This document shows positions 21,049 through 31,709 of a stretch of DNA of 64,000 nucleotides, piece after piece. Position 1 is the first letter of the stretch. Every line of letters starts with the position of its first letter. The DNA is from Pegoplata infirma (Eukaryota; Arthropoda; Insecta; Diptera; Anthomyiidae): assembly GCA_963921195.1 (NCBI GenBank), contig OY992539.1, positions 162,136,622 through 162,200,621 on the forward strand, read 5' to 3'. A model generated the notes under the pieces. The model ran no database searches and had not been told where the DNA came from. It worked only from the letters and a program-made list of their open reading frames with translations. The position numbers and the translations under genes are program-made.

Positions 21049-21925
21049 CACTCAAAAAAAAAACTGTAAAGTTAGCAAAAAAAGCTTATAAACCTACAAG
21101 AATATTTGCTGATTTTGAACCCACAATTTTTTTGGTAAAATTAGCAAAAACGTTTTGCTAAAAATTAGTTAACTGAATTTTTTTTTATTTCAACTTAGTT
21201 CATACACATTTGAGGACCCCATTGGTTTCGGACCCGATAGGTCCAGACCCCGATGGGCCTAGACCTACTTGGGTTCCTTAAAAATCGTCATAGTTTTTGA
21301 TCCAAAATTAGTGTCCGTTTCGCTCTACCTTGCTTAGTTTTTGAGATACGTGATTTTAAGGGACCACCGGGGTTTTGAGAATTACAAAACTCGATAACTT
21401 TAAAAATATTACTCGGAGAGCTTTTGATTATTTTGCGGTTCTACTTTTTGAGAGCTACAAAAATGCTTTTGGACTTTTTGTTGTGTCGGCAATATTTACC
21501 GAGATATGAGCATTTTAAAATTTTCGGGAATGCTAACTTTTTTGGATCCAAAGTTAGGACCTATTAGGGTCCACACATGTGAAGAGGACCGGCCGTACTA
21601 GAACACGAGAACCAAAAATGGCCTCCATTTTACTCTATCTGGCTTAGTTTCCGAGATAGCGCCATTTTAAGTTTTCTGAAAATAAAAAAAAATTTACCAT
21701 TTATTTTTGCTAATATTAGCAAAAAATCTTGTAAAAATGTTGTCAACTCAATTTCAAATTTAGCAAAAGAAATTAGTTTAAAGTTTGTTAAAATTGCTAA
21801 TGTGCTAAATGAAGTTTACAAGAATTTTTTGCTAACATGCTAATCTCAACTAAAATCTTGCTAAAAGTTAGCTAACTAGCGTTAGCAAAAAAATGAGTAA
21901 ATCTACTAACGTATTTTTTTGAGTG
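21049..21925. mobile_element. CACTC-ended MITE H2, TSD TA
   Basis: It has CACTCAAAAAAAAAACTGTA at the left and TTTTTTTGAGTG at the right, with TA flanks. Both ends match H1 at 15086-16623 for over 90 bp. It contains module Q at about 21195-21680. Confidence 0.82.
21195..21680. repeat. Module Q, second copy
   Basis: GGACCCCATTGG and GGTCCAGACCCC begin a stretch matching 11930-12345 in order of phrases, ending in TTAGTTTCCGAGATAG. It is nested in MITE H2. Confidence 0.55.
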
Positions 21926-22360
21926 TAAGATACGATTAATGAAGGATGAAGCCAAATTCAAATTAATATTTAATAAAATTTTATATTTAATAGGCAATTC
22001 ACACCTGAGCAAAATCTCGTTTAAACGAGATTTTGATTAAAGTCTCTGTTATTTTATGAGATTTTAATGAGATTCCCCATATAAAGTAAAATCTCGTTCG
22101 TAATGAGATTTTACTAAAATCTCATAAATTTTCGATAACTTTTAGGAGATTTTATAACATTTCGATAGCTTACAGAAACCCCAGACACGTCACAGTGTTG
22201 ATGTATTGGCAGCACGGCCATGTTTTTTTTTTTATTTTTAACAACATTTGTGGACAACTAAGAAAAAAAAAACTAAAAACGTTAACATCTATATGCAAAC
22301 GTATATTAAACAGCGTTTTAAGTTTAGAAACATTCCAATATCACCAATTTGATAAAAAAC

Positions 22361-23215
22361 AAGTAAGAAAATTATAGTCGGTCAAGACCGACCATAAAAT
22401 ACCCTACACCAGAGTTTCCCGGAAAATGGGTCCCAAGTTCAAACATGGACTGATTAGATCTATATTTTGTCAAATCTTTAATAAGTGTAAAGAGCACTTA
22501 CTAATCAAATTTGAGTGGAATAGGCTTCTTTTTGTTGACAATAAATCACTTCAACTGAATATCGGGCGAAATTTCCACATGGGACCTAAGTCCAAAAATG
22601 GTCCGATGATAATCAGATTTGATAAGGTTATTAAAGTACGCGTTTAACATACACAAACATAATTTTAATTAAATATTTTCTATTTTCATGAAATTTGAGA
22701 GATTTATGTGAAAATCGGGAAGGTGGTTTGTATGGGGGCTACAATAAGAACTGGTTCGATTTCTTTAAAATTTGGAATGGTGATTTGTGTTGATAAAACA
22801 TGATCACCTGCCAAATTTCGAATAGATACCTGTTAAAATGCGTCTATTAGAGTCATTTGAGCCAAAACTAAAGAGGACCTTTGTATGGGGGCTAGGTCTA
22901 AATATGGACCGATTTTTTCCAATTTCAATAGGCTTCGTCCTTGGGCCAAAAGAGGCTTAAGTTTAAAATTTCAAGTCAATTGATTAAGAATTGCGACCTG
23001 TATCGTGTTTACACCGTTTACATGGACAGACGGACGGACGGACGGACGGACGGACGGACAGACGGACGGACGGACGGACATCGCTAAATCGACTCAAAAA
23101 GTGATTCTAAGCCGATCGGTATACTTAAAAGTGGGTCTAGGACCAATATTTCGGGAAGTTACAAACATCAGCACAAACTCATTATACCCTGTACCACAGT
23201 GTGGTGTAGGGTATA
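22361..23215 (-). mobile_element. HINE/DINE-1-like element, minus orientation
   Basis: It runs from AAACAAGTAAGAAAATTATA and the hairpin GTCGGTCAAGACCGAC to GTGTGGTGTAGGGTATA, colinear in reverse with 13564-14346. A (GGAC)n-type microsatellite lies at 23027-23083. The open frame over the microsatellite is not a gene. Confidence 0.8.
23027..23083. repeat. (GACG/GGAC)n microsatellite of a HINE
   Basis: About a dozen GACG tetramers with one CAGA interruption. This is the expanded form of the tetranucleotide tract in the other HINEs of the window. Confidence 0.9.
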
Positions 23216-23743
23216 AAAATAATAATGTCTGTGTCAAGTCTATTTAACTATGGGATATGAAAAGCAGGGTTGTTATATTAGAAATATTTGTAAAAAATTA
23301 TATTTTTAATACATCAAAAAACTTAACTAAAACAATGGCAGATATAAAATAAACGTGTTTTTTTTTTGATAGTTATAATGGGTATTATTGAATTTTATTT
23401 AGAGCCATAGAAGAAATGTGCTATCCGCTTTCTATGATGTCGGCCCTTCACCGACCAAAAGGTTAAGAAATCTTGATATCAACAAAGCATCTCTGGACAA
23501 ATAGAGGTTTCTTGGTGTTTTTGTCATTGGATACTCTCTTTAAACAAAAAATGCCATCTTCCGGCCGAAGATAAATGCTGTTTTGGAATAATTCCGATTG
23601 AGTTTTTTTTTTGTTTACAAATATAAACAGGGTTGCTAAAACAAAATCTCGCTTAACGTCAAAAAATGTATATGTAAACGGCATAGATTTTTAAGTCAGA
23701 TTTCAGCTAAAATCTACAATATTTTCGCTAGATGTGAATAGGC

Positions 23744-24572
23744 TATAAGGAAGAAAATTTTATATTGTAGCATTTTTCAATTTAGGTGACGAAATATATA
23801 TAACAGGACAATTCAAATAATAAATTAATTTAAATTTGTTTTTAAATAAACACATTTATTATCAAAGTTTGGCTAAAGGGGTAAGGTGCTAGACCAGTAA
23901 ACAGAAGGTTCTGAGCATAGAAAAGATTAGAAGGTACGCAGTGTTGTATTTGATGTATTTTCCAATATGGTGGCAAAATGCTTGTTCTTCCTCATCTCAC
24001 ACGTATTTAATATCAAATAAGATTCTTTGTTTATAAAAAATGAAATTTGTATTTCATTTAATTAAATTTATTATTTATGTTGCTTTATTCATCGTTTTTT
24101 TTAAAGATAATACGCACTATTGATAGTTTAAAAAGTTTTTTTCTCTCTTTTGTTGTTGTTCTTCTTTATGTTGCATTGTTTTTATTAAACGTCAAAAGTT
24201 ACATAATGTGCTGTCACTAATACTTATTCAAGCCAAATACGACCCTGTTTCATTTCTATTTTTTTCTATGGTTCTGAGTTCGCGGACCTAGTGAAGCAGA
24301 TTAAAATAGTAAGTTTTAAAAAATTAAATTTAAGAAAAGAACAGATAAAAATAGTAAGTAGTGTAAATAAAAGACGTGATTAATAATCAGACGTACTATG
24401 TACATGTCATAATGTAGTCAGCACTATTGACTACCTGCATACTTGTCGGCGAGGAATTTTGACAAAATACTTGAAAAAGTCAGGAGGTGTCATGAGGTTT
24501 TTTGTATTGTCAGAGATTTTTTAGTCAGCAGGTACACTGACATTGTCATAAGGAAGTCTTTGAGATGTCTTA
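23744..24572. other. Part of the CCCAATTAG element and unassigned DNA
   Basis: 24385-24570 shows TGTCATAATG, GTCAGCAGGTACACTGACA and similar phrases that mirror 20345-20520. 23744-24380 has no recognised feature. Confidence 0.4.
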
Positions 24573-25294
24573 CACTCAGAAAATTATTGCAGTTACTACA
24601 TGACGGTCGTTTGTGTAGTAAGTAGTAGCTGTTGTTTTTAACTACAATTTCGGTCGTTTTTGTATGAAAAAATCTCAAACAACTTTTTTTGTAGTAGTTT
24701 CAAAAAATAACTACAAAAAATATACTACACTGTAGCAATAGTTGATTTATGTAGTTGTTTTTAGTTTTTTTTCTAAAACTCGTTTTTTTCTAGAAATTTT
24801 TATTGCAAACGAATGTGTCGAGCGAGTTGGTCGTGCGGGATGCGGAAGGAATTATTTTTATACCAAATAAATAATATCTAAATAAATTAAATTACAATTT
24901 ATTAAATTTAATTATAACAAAAAATATGTTTTTGGAAAAATATTCTTGAGCGAAAGAAAATAAGTGGATAAATGAGATAACAAGTGTGTATAATATAGCG
25001 CTCACATAAGCGTGCGTAAAAACCAATCGGAAAAAAACAAAATAAAATGTGTGCAGTGTTTTGTTTTCTTATGAGCGCCAGTGAAGCAAGCCGATGCAAA
25101 ATTTTCGGCGGCGGCTGAAGAGCAAAAATTTTCGGCGGCGGCGGCGTTTCGGCTGCGCGCCGCGTTTTTTTTAGAACAGCGCGGCTGAAAAAAAAATTCC
25201 GCTGCGCCGCTATTGTATAATAAAAAACGGTTTAAATCTAGGCATATTAATCACGATACCCTACCGAACAAGTGGTCGATATAACATTCAGCAT

Positions 25295-27036
25295 TAGAGT
25301 GACTCAAAAAAAAAAGTTGATGATGTACCCCCCTCAAAATTAACTTTGACATGTTTTATGAAGATTCCCAAAATATTTGGGCTCTAGCGATAATCTCCCG
25401 TGAGCTAAACCGCGTCAAAAAAGGGTCCAAAAATGGTATTTTTCATGAATATAAAATCCAGCAAATTTTTTTTTGTCCAATGAATGACCAAATATAATAG
25501 ATATTTAGGAATTCTTTGATTCTGCATTAAAACATTTTAAAAATCTAACCACAGACTCGAGATAACGAGATGTTTATGTCAGTTTTTTGATGCTTTTCAA
25601 TTCGATTTTACTGAAAACTTAAATAACTTTGTTATTTTTTGTCCGATTTTCACTTCTAATACATCGTTAGAAAGGTGTTGACCACCGCTTGGGATTTTAG
25701 TCAAAAATTAACCCTTAACTGTACTGTCTTACTTTTTTATAACATTTACTTCGACATAATAAAGAAAACATTTTATAACCACAAAAAGCGTATCTTTGTG
25801 CAGGAAACACGTTTAATTAATATATTTGGCCACAATTAATTTAACCCATGCATGACCAAAATATTTTGGCAAAAATTTTTAAAAAAGTTTTTGCGGAAAT
25901 TATTGAAAGCTAGCAGAAATACTTTAAAAAAATAAAATAAAAAAGGTTTTTGCGTTTTTTGCACGAATATATGCGATTAAGACCAAAATTTGTTTATATA
26001 TTATTTTTAAAATTAATTTGCACATACAAATTTCGAAAAAAAATTTGACCGGGAATGTGGTACACGTAATAATTATTTGATATTAATAAGGACGTCTAGA
26101 TAAACAAAAACCTTATTTAATTATATTTTTTTAAAGTATTACAACTAGCTTTCAATAATTTCCGCAAAAACTTTTTTAAAAATGTTTGCCAAAATATTTT
26201 GATCATGCATGGGTTAAATTAATTGTGGCCAAATATAATAATTAAACGTGTTTCCTGCACAAAGATATGTTTTTTGTGGTTATATAATATGTTTTTAATG
26301 ATGTCGAAGTAAATGTTATAAAAAATTAAGACAGTGCAGTTAAGGGTTAATTTTTTACTAAAATAAACAAAACCTTATTTAATTATATTTTTTTAAAGTA
26401 TTACAACTAGCTTTCAATAATTTCCGCAAAAACTTTTTTAAAAAAGTTTGCCAAAATATTTTGATCATGCATGGGTTAAATTAATTGCGGCCAAATATAT
26501 TAATTAAACGTGTTTCCTGCACAAAGATATGCTTTTTGTGGTTATAAAACGGTTTTAAATGATGTCGAAGTAAATCTTATAAAAAAGTTAGACAGTGCAG
26601 TTAAGGGTTAATTTTTGACTAAAATCTCAAGCGGTGGTCAACACCTTTCTAACGATGTATTATAAGTGAAAATCGGACAAAAAATACCAAAGTTATTTAA
26701 GTTCTCATTAAAATCGAATTGAAAAGCATCAAAAAACTGACGTAAACATCTCGTTATCTCGAGTCTGTGGTTGGATTTTTAAAATGTTTTAATGCAGAAT
26801 CAAAGAATTCCTTAATATCTATTATATTTGGTCATTCATTGGACAAAAAAAAATTTACTGATTTTTTTATTCATGAAAAATACCATTTTTGGACCCTTTT
26901 TTGACGCGGTTTAGCTCACGGGAGATTATCGCTAGAGCCCAAATATTTTGGGAATCTTCATAAAACATGTCAAAGTTAATTTTGAGGGGGGTACAACTTG
27001 AACTTTTTTTTTGTCCATATAAGGTGAGTCGGTCTA
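25295..27036. mobile_element. Long-inverted-repeat hAT, 1.74 kb, TSD TTCAGCAT
   Basis: It begins TAGAGTGACTC and ends GAGTCGGTCTA, with exact 8-bp TSDs TTCAGCAT (25287-25294 and 27037-27044). The arms of roughly 700-800 bp are near mirror images (GTACCCCCCTCAAAATTAAC, GATAATCTCCCGTGAGCTAA, AACATCTCGTTATCTCGAG and others). Transcription would give a long hairpin RNA. It is non-coding. Confidence 0.88.
26103..26620. repeat. Two tandem copies of a 258-bp arm segment
   Basis: The segments 26103-26360 and about 26362-26620 are near-identical direct repeats (each with CCTTATTTAATTATATTTTT, GATCATGCATGGGTTAAATT, GACAGTGCAGTTAAGGGTTA). Their single inverted counterpart is in the left arm near 25735-25990. 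Confidence 0.85.
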
Positions 27037-27759
27037 TTCAGCATAGATGAGAACTTTAGGAACCAATTAATGGTTTAATTACCATTTTATTGGAGTTATG
27101 GTAACAAGTAAGAAAATTATAGTGGATCAAGACCGACCTTATACCCTACACCAGTGTTTTCCGGAAAATGTGCCCGAAGTCCAAACATGAACCGATTGGA
27201 TCTATATTTTGTGACATCTTTAATTAGTGCACAAACTTAATTTGAGTCCAAGAATGGTCTAATTACACCGCTCAACAAGCATTTTTCGGTTTGAAATCTT
27301 AGTTTTTAGTTTAGATATCGCCATTTTATGTTTAAAAAAAAAATTCTCAACTTTTAAAAATTTACTAAAGTAGTGAAAAAGAAAACTTTCTTAAATCTGA
27401 GAAGATAAATATGATAAACTAATGGGTAGAAAATTTCGAAACTTTTCTAAATTTCTAAACTTTTAGTTAAATTTTACTAAATTGTGGTAAAATTTATAAA
27501 CTATTTTGAAGAAAATTGTATCCCAAAATTAAGTTAGCTCTTTTGTTAGTGTGGGGACAACAAGTAGAAATGGTCAGATTTCTTTATAATTTGGAAACAT
27601 TCCAAATATATGGTTAGAAAATATGTTTCTTTTGGGGTATGTATTTATTCACATGCGAAATTTCGAAACCTGTTAAATTACGGGTATAAAAGTAATGTTA
27701 GCCAAATTTGGGGGGCGTTTGTATGGGGGCTATGTCAAAACATGGACCGATTATTTTTT

Positions 27760-28439
27760 TATACCCTCCAACTACAGTATGGGGGTATACTCACTTTGTC
27801 ATTCCGTGTGTAACGCATCGAAATATCGGTCTAGGACCCCATAAAGTATATATATTATTGATCAGTGATCGATTCTAAGACATTCTAGCGATGTCCGTCC
27901 GTCCGTCTGTCTGTCCGTCCGTCTGTGGAAGACAAGATACATTCCAAAATAAAAGTGCTAGACTCCTGAAATTTGGCACATATATGTCTTATGTTCATAG
28001 GCTGGTTAAATTCGGAGATGGGCAAAATCGGACCAGGGGGGAAAAAGTTCTCCCTTGACGAAGTAAACCAACCCATGAAAAAAAGTATCTTTTTATAGAT
28101 TTTTTTTTGTATTTTTGTTAAACAAATGAAACATTTTTATGCTTGAAAAAGTTCAAAGTCTTGGACTCGGACCCAGGGGATTTGAAAATGACTTCTTTTT
28201 GGTCCGCCCCCTTTTGTTGGCGTGGGTATTAGCAAATAATTTATATAATGATGAAATTGTATATCTTTTGTACAAAAAGCATAGTAATTAAATTTGTAAA
28301 CATTTTTGACCAGAGTGAAGGTGTCCCCAAGGACCCCCGACAAGCCCCCCCAAAAAAAAAACACAACTGCAATTTTTTTTTTTAATGTTGGAGGGTATAT
28401 AAGATTCGGCACAGCCGAATTTAACACTCTCACTTGTTT
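27760..28439 (+). mobile_element. HINE d nested in HINE c
   Basis: It starts ATACCCTCCAACTACAGTAT and GGGGGTATAC, has CCATAAAGTATATATATTA and GTCCGTCCGTCTGTCTGTCC (27893-27924), and ends with hairpin TTCGGCACAGCCGAA and CTCTCACTTGTTT. There is no target duplication: the host HINE breaks within a T run, as expected for this group. Confidence 0.78.
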
Positions 28440-28663
28440 AATTTCAAGAGGCTTCTTCCTTGGGAAAAAGGAAGCATAAATTTAATTTCAGTCAAATCAA
28501 TTGATTGTTGCGACCTGTATCGTGCTCACTATGTTTACATGGACGGACATCGCTAAATCGACCCAGAAAGTGATTCTAAATCGATCGCTATACTTGAAGT
28601 TTGGTTTAGGACCAATATTTCGGATAGTTACAAACATTAAGACAAACTCACAATACCCTGTAC

Positions 28664-28926
28664 TTGAGATGGGCACATGAGCAGATTTGTGCGTGATTCA
28701 CGCTTGAGTGTGACTGAAACTCAATTTTACTCAAGTGGTTGTGAGTGAGTGGAAAAAAATTGCGTGAGTGAGCCATTTTTTTTGTGTGCTTTATTTTCTC
28801 TTTATATTTTCTTTCATTCCAAAAAAAACAATTTTTTTTTTTTTGTTTAAAATGTTTCGTGAGTGTGAGTGAAGTTTGTGTGAGTACTCGTGAGTGTGAG
28901 TCAAAAGTCACTCACGCGACCATCTG
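28664..28926. mobile_element. ACTCAC-rich MITE D, complete, 8-10-bp TSD
   Basis: The 263-bp element has ends AGATGGGCACATGAG and, inverted, AGATGGTCGCGTGAG, packed with GTGAGTGTGAGT runs. TACCCTGTAC flanks it on both sides (28654-28663 and 28927-28936); the last base pairs may belong to an 8-bp hAT TSD. It is inserted into the terminal region of HINE c. Confidence 0.72.
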
Positions 28927-29093
28927 TACCCTGTACCAAGGTAGATTTATATAAGGTAATATTTTAGTAACGTAAATGAAAACAATTTTCTTTCAAAATC
29001 ATTTTAGTCGGCAAAAACGACTTAAATGTTCAGTGCACACATTAACCAATTTAAACGCTTTTTTAGACTTTAAAATTTTAGAAAACAACTAAG

Positions 29094-29382
29094 GGGGAAC
29101 TTTTTCCCCCCTGGTCCGATTTTCCTCGATCAAGAACTTAACCAGTCTATGACCATTATACATATTGGTGACAGACTTCAGGATTCTAGCTCTTGTTTTA
29201 TGTACTTTATGGTGTGCTCAACAACAGACGGACGGAGGGACACACTGTTAGTCACAGAATGTCTTAGAATCGATCAGTGATCAATAATATACACTTTATG
29301 GGGTCCTAGGCCCATATTTCGATGCGTTACATACGGAATGACAAAGTGAGTGTAAGCCCATACCGTAGTTGAAGGGTATAAA
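29094..29382 (-). mobile_element. HINE fragment, minus orientation
   Basis: GGAACTTTTTCCCCCCTGGT, CAGACGGACGGAGGGACA, ATACACTTTATGGGGTCCTA and CCGTAGTTGAAGGGTATA match HINE d in reverse. The 3' hairpin end is lacking. Confidence 0.7.
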
Positions 29383-30540
29383 CACACATATAATGGTCTT
29401 GTTTAATAAACGATACCCAGACTTTTTACACAAAAACGGGAATAAAAAGGGCCGGGAATTGTCTGTACTTTTTTTTCTTTTAAATAAAAGCTGATATCCT
29501 ATACTTTTTTGAAATCCACAAAACTAAATCGAACTATTACTAACTTAATATGTGTGGCCCATTAAATGGGGAAAATATCCCAATTTCGGGTCCTTTTTTA
29601 AAAAAAATATTAAAAATGTTAAGACCCAATTTTTATAAACAAAAAAAATTTTGCAATTTAGTTTAATACCTGTTTTTTGAGGTTCCATTATAAAAGATTT
29701 TCTTTTAAAAGATTTAATACTACTAATAATCGCTTGAATTATAAAAAATTTTAATTTTTTTACTTTTTTTCAAAGACTGCAAAAATTTGCTAACTTTGGC
29801 AGCTCACCGAAAAAAAAGTAAACAACTTAGTTTATTGATTTTAATAACTAGCGTTGCAGAATTTTATCTACTTTTACCCCATACCAAAACTTATAACAAA
29901 AACTTCATTTATAAATTTAAATTAATCGCCACTTTGGTACCATTTGAACCCAATGTGGATCGTACCGATTCCGGATTTCTTGCAAAAGTTAGGTAATTTT
30001 ATTGGGAATTTGAATAAAAAAGATATGAATAACTTTTACATAAACTTTTCAAATATTTAAACATTTTCGGATTTTGAGTAAGATTTTACATTGAAAATAA
30101 ATGCAAAGTGCCGTGGATCGCGATTTTTTTTTTTTTAATTTGTAAACAAGAGTTATTATTTCTCAGAAATAATAAGGGCTCAAACCGAACTAATATACCT
30201 ATTAAATTATAAAATATAAAGCCCAACAATATAAAAAACAAATAAAACAGACAATTAAAATTCAGCAATGGCAATTAAATTTGAGAAAAGTTTAGTTGAA
30301 ATTCAAATGAAATCTAGAAAAAAAAGTATTGAAACCAAGAAATTTCATTTGAAATTTGGAAAAGGCCAATAGTTATTCAGAAATTGTTATTCTCAATTAG
30401 TTTTTCTGAGAATGCGAACTGTTTAATTTCAGTTGTGATTTCTATATTTTAATTGGACTTTTTTGAATTCCAATATGACTTAGAAATTTTAATATCCAAA
30501 AGGAACAAAATTGAGGAATATGCTCTTTTTAATTTCAAAA
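29383..30540. repeat. AT-rich filler with dispersed repeat W
   Basis: About 29930-30060 is the inverted counterpart of 1935-2060. The remainder up to the GC-rich hAT end at 30545 has no recognised gene or boundary. Confidence 0.35.
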
Positions 30541-31256
30541 CCGCCAAAATCGGCTGGAGTTTGAGCCGCCGATCAGCCGATGATATCGGCGGCGGCGCGG
30601 CTCATGGAAAAATATCGGCTTAGCGACTCAGCCGTCAGCCGCGCCGACCGGCTTGCTTCACTGATGAGCGCGCCATCTTTCTTTTCTTTGTATACACAAC
30701 AGAGCAGGTACATACTTTTTTGAAACATTTCAAATTAATTCTTTTTTTTTATAAATCAATTTTGCCAAAGCATTTCGTTTTTTTTTATTCCAGACAAATT
30801 TTGATCAGTAGCGGTGAAAATTTGAAATGAACTATTAAAAAAACAAAGGTAAATACAATCAATTTATTTTGTTTAACATTTTATTAATATAATTTTTTTC
30901 TTCTATAATTCCAGATAAATACATCAAAAAATTGTCACCATGTCGAAATTCTATACAACCAACTGAAATGTATTGCTTTTTAAATAAATAAATATCAATC
31001 ATTTAAACGTTTAAGAAATGTTTTAAATAAAATTTCAGGCAATTGTAGAAAAAACAACTGTATTAAACAGTTTTGTAGTAGTTTTTACTACATTTTGTAA
31101 TTTAAAATCAATAGTTAAAAACAACAACATGTTCAGTTGTTTTTACCGTTTATGTAGTGGACGCCTTTTCAACGACAAAATGTAGTCAAAACAACTGTCT
31201 TTTGTAGTAGATTTTACCGACATAATTTTTTGAGTGTAACGACATTTCTAATTGGG

Positions 31257-31604
31257 AACTGTTTCTTTAAGTCTTAATTTGCCCTGTCGACCAATAATCA
31301 TTTGCTTTAATTGACAAATTTTAAAAATATTTAATAGTTGTATCGACAACTGAAAATGTCGGTTAACTTAACCAAATTCAAAATATTTTTATATTTTTTG
31401 TAAAATTTTATTTTGTATTGGCATTCATGATCAATAATTGATTGTTATGATTTCATTTCTATTAAACAAATCGAATGTCAAAAAAAATTAAAATTATATT
31501 TTTATTTAATAAAAAACGAAATACAATTCAGACGTGTTTGCGCAAAAAAATTTAATTAAAGAATACTGCTAAAAAAACTCATAAAAAATGTTGCAAATCT
31601 AGAC
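31257..31604. other. Flank between the nested complex and the LINE
   Basis: AT-rich, non-coding, no repeat recognised. It ends at the TSD of the LINE (31605-31616). Confidence 0.4.
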
Positions 31605-31616
31605 GGTGAGTTGATA
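31605..31616. repeat. LINE target-site duplication, 3' copy
   Basis: GGTGAGTTGATA on the plus strand, identical to 36077-36088. The next base differs on both sides, so the repeat is exactly 12 bp. Confidence 0.88.
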
Positions 31617-31709
31617 GGTTAGGTTGTAAGTGGCTGCTGACGTTTTACGTCAACACACGTAGACTCTGAGGTCCATTGTGATACCACGGGATCGTAATAG
31701 GTTTCCCTA

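Larger units (their letters stand above)
21993..23743. mobile_element. MITE M (GGCAATTCACAC ends), TSD TA, with nested HINE
   Basis: GGCAATTCACACC at the left pairs with GATGTGAATAGGC at the right; TA flanks both. Inside the left end are several inverted AAATCTCGTTTAAACGAGAT units. The HINE at 22361-23215 accounts for about half its length. Confidence 0.65.
27104..28940 (-). mobile_element. HINE c, interrupted by a second HINE and a MITE
   Basis: It starts AACAAGTAAGAAAATTATAG with a degenerate hairpin and resumes after 28439 at TTTCAAGAGGCTTCTTCC, colinear with 22361-23215. It reaches AATACCCTGTAC before the ACTCAC MITE and ends soon after 28937. 27290-27550 is an additional insert related to the MITE at 43822-44785 (inverted). 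Confidence 0.7.
25079..30663. mobile_element. hAT-type element with GC-rich ends, TSD ATGAGCGC
   Basis: The TIR CAGTGAAGCAAGCCG and its exact complement at the right are flanked by exact 8-bp TSDs ATGAGCGC (25071-25078 and 30664-30671). Just inside are CGGCGGCGGC-rich stretches (25109-25205 and 30545-30650), markedly GC-rich against the background. It contains a hairpin hAT, HINEs and a dispersed repeat. There is no transposase frame. Confidence 0.9.
24573..31236. mobile_element. CACTC-ended element H3, TSD TA, filled with later insertions
   Basis: CACTCAGAAAATTATTGCAG at the left pairs with the complement of CACTCAAAAAATTATGTCGG at the right, with TA on both sides. The subterminal parts share CTAC/GTAG-rich phrases such as GTTTTGTAGTAG. 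The large hAT at 25079-30663 explains most of its length. Confidence 0.7.
20331..31256. mobile_element. Nested complex bounded by CCCAATTAGAAA TIRs, TSD AA
   Basis: CCCAATTAGAAA (20331-20342) and its exact complement (31245-31256) are flanked by AA on each side. Further inside, GACAATGTCAGT occurs at mirrored position (20358; and complement near 24540, interrupted only by the CACTC element). The element's own sequence is a small part of the 10.9 kb. It contains MITEs L, H2 and M and the CACTC element H3 with its contents. Confidence 0.55.

Noticed and set aside
23005..23247. Open frame with TDGRTDGRTDG repeats
   Set aside because: Translation of the GACG microsatellite in a HINE.
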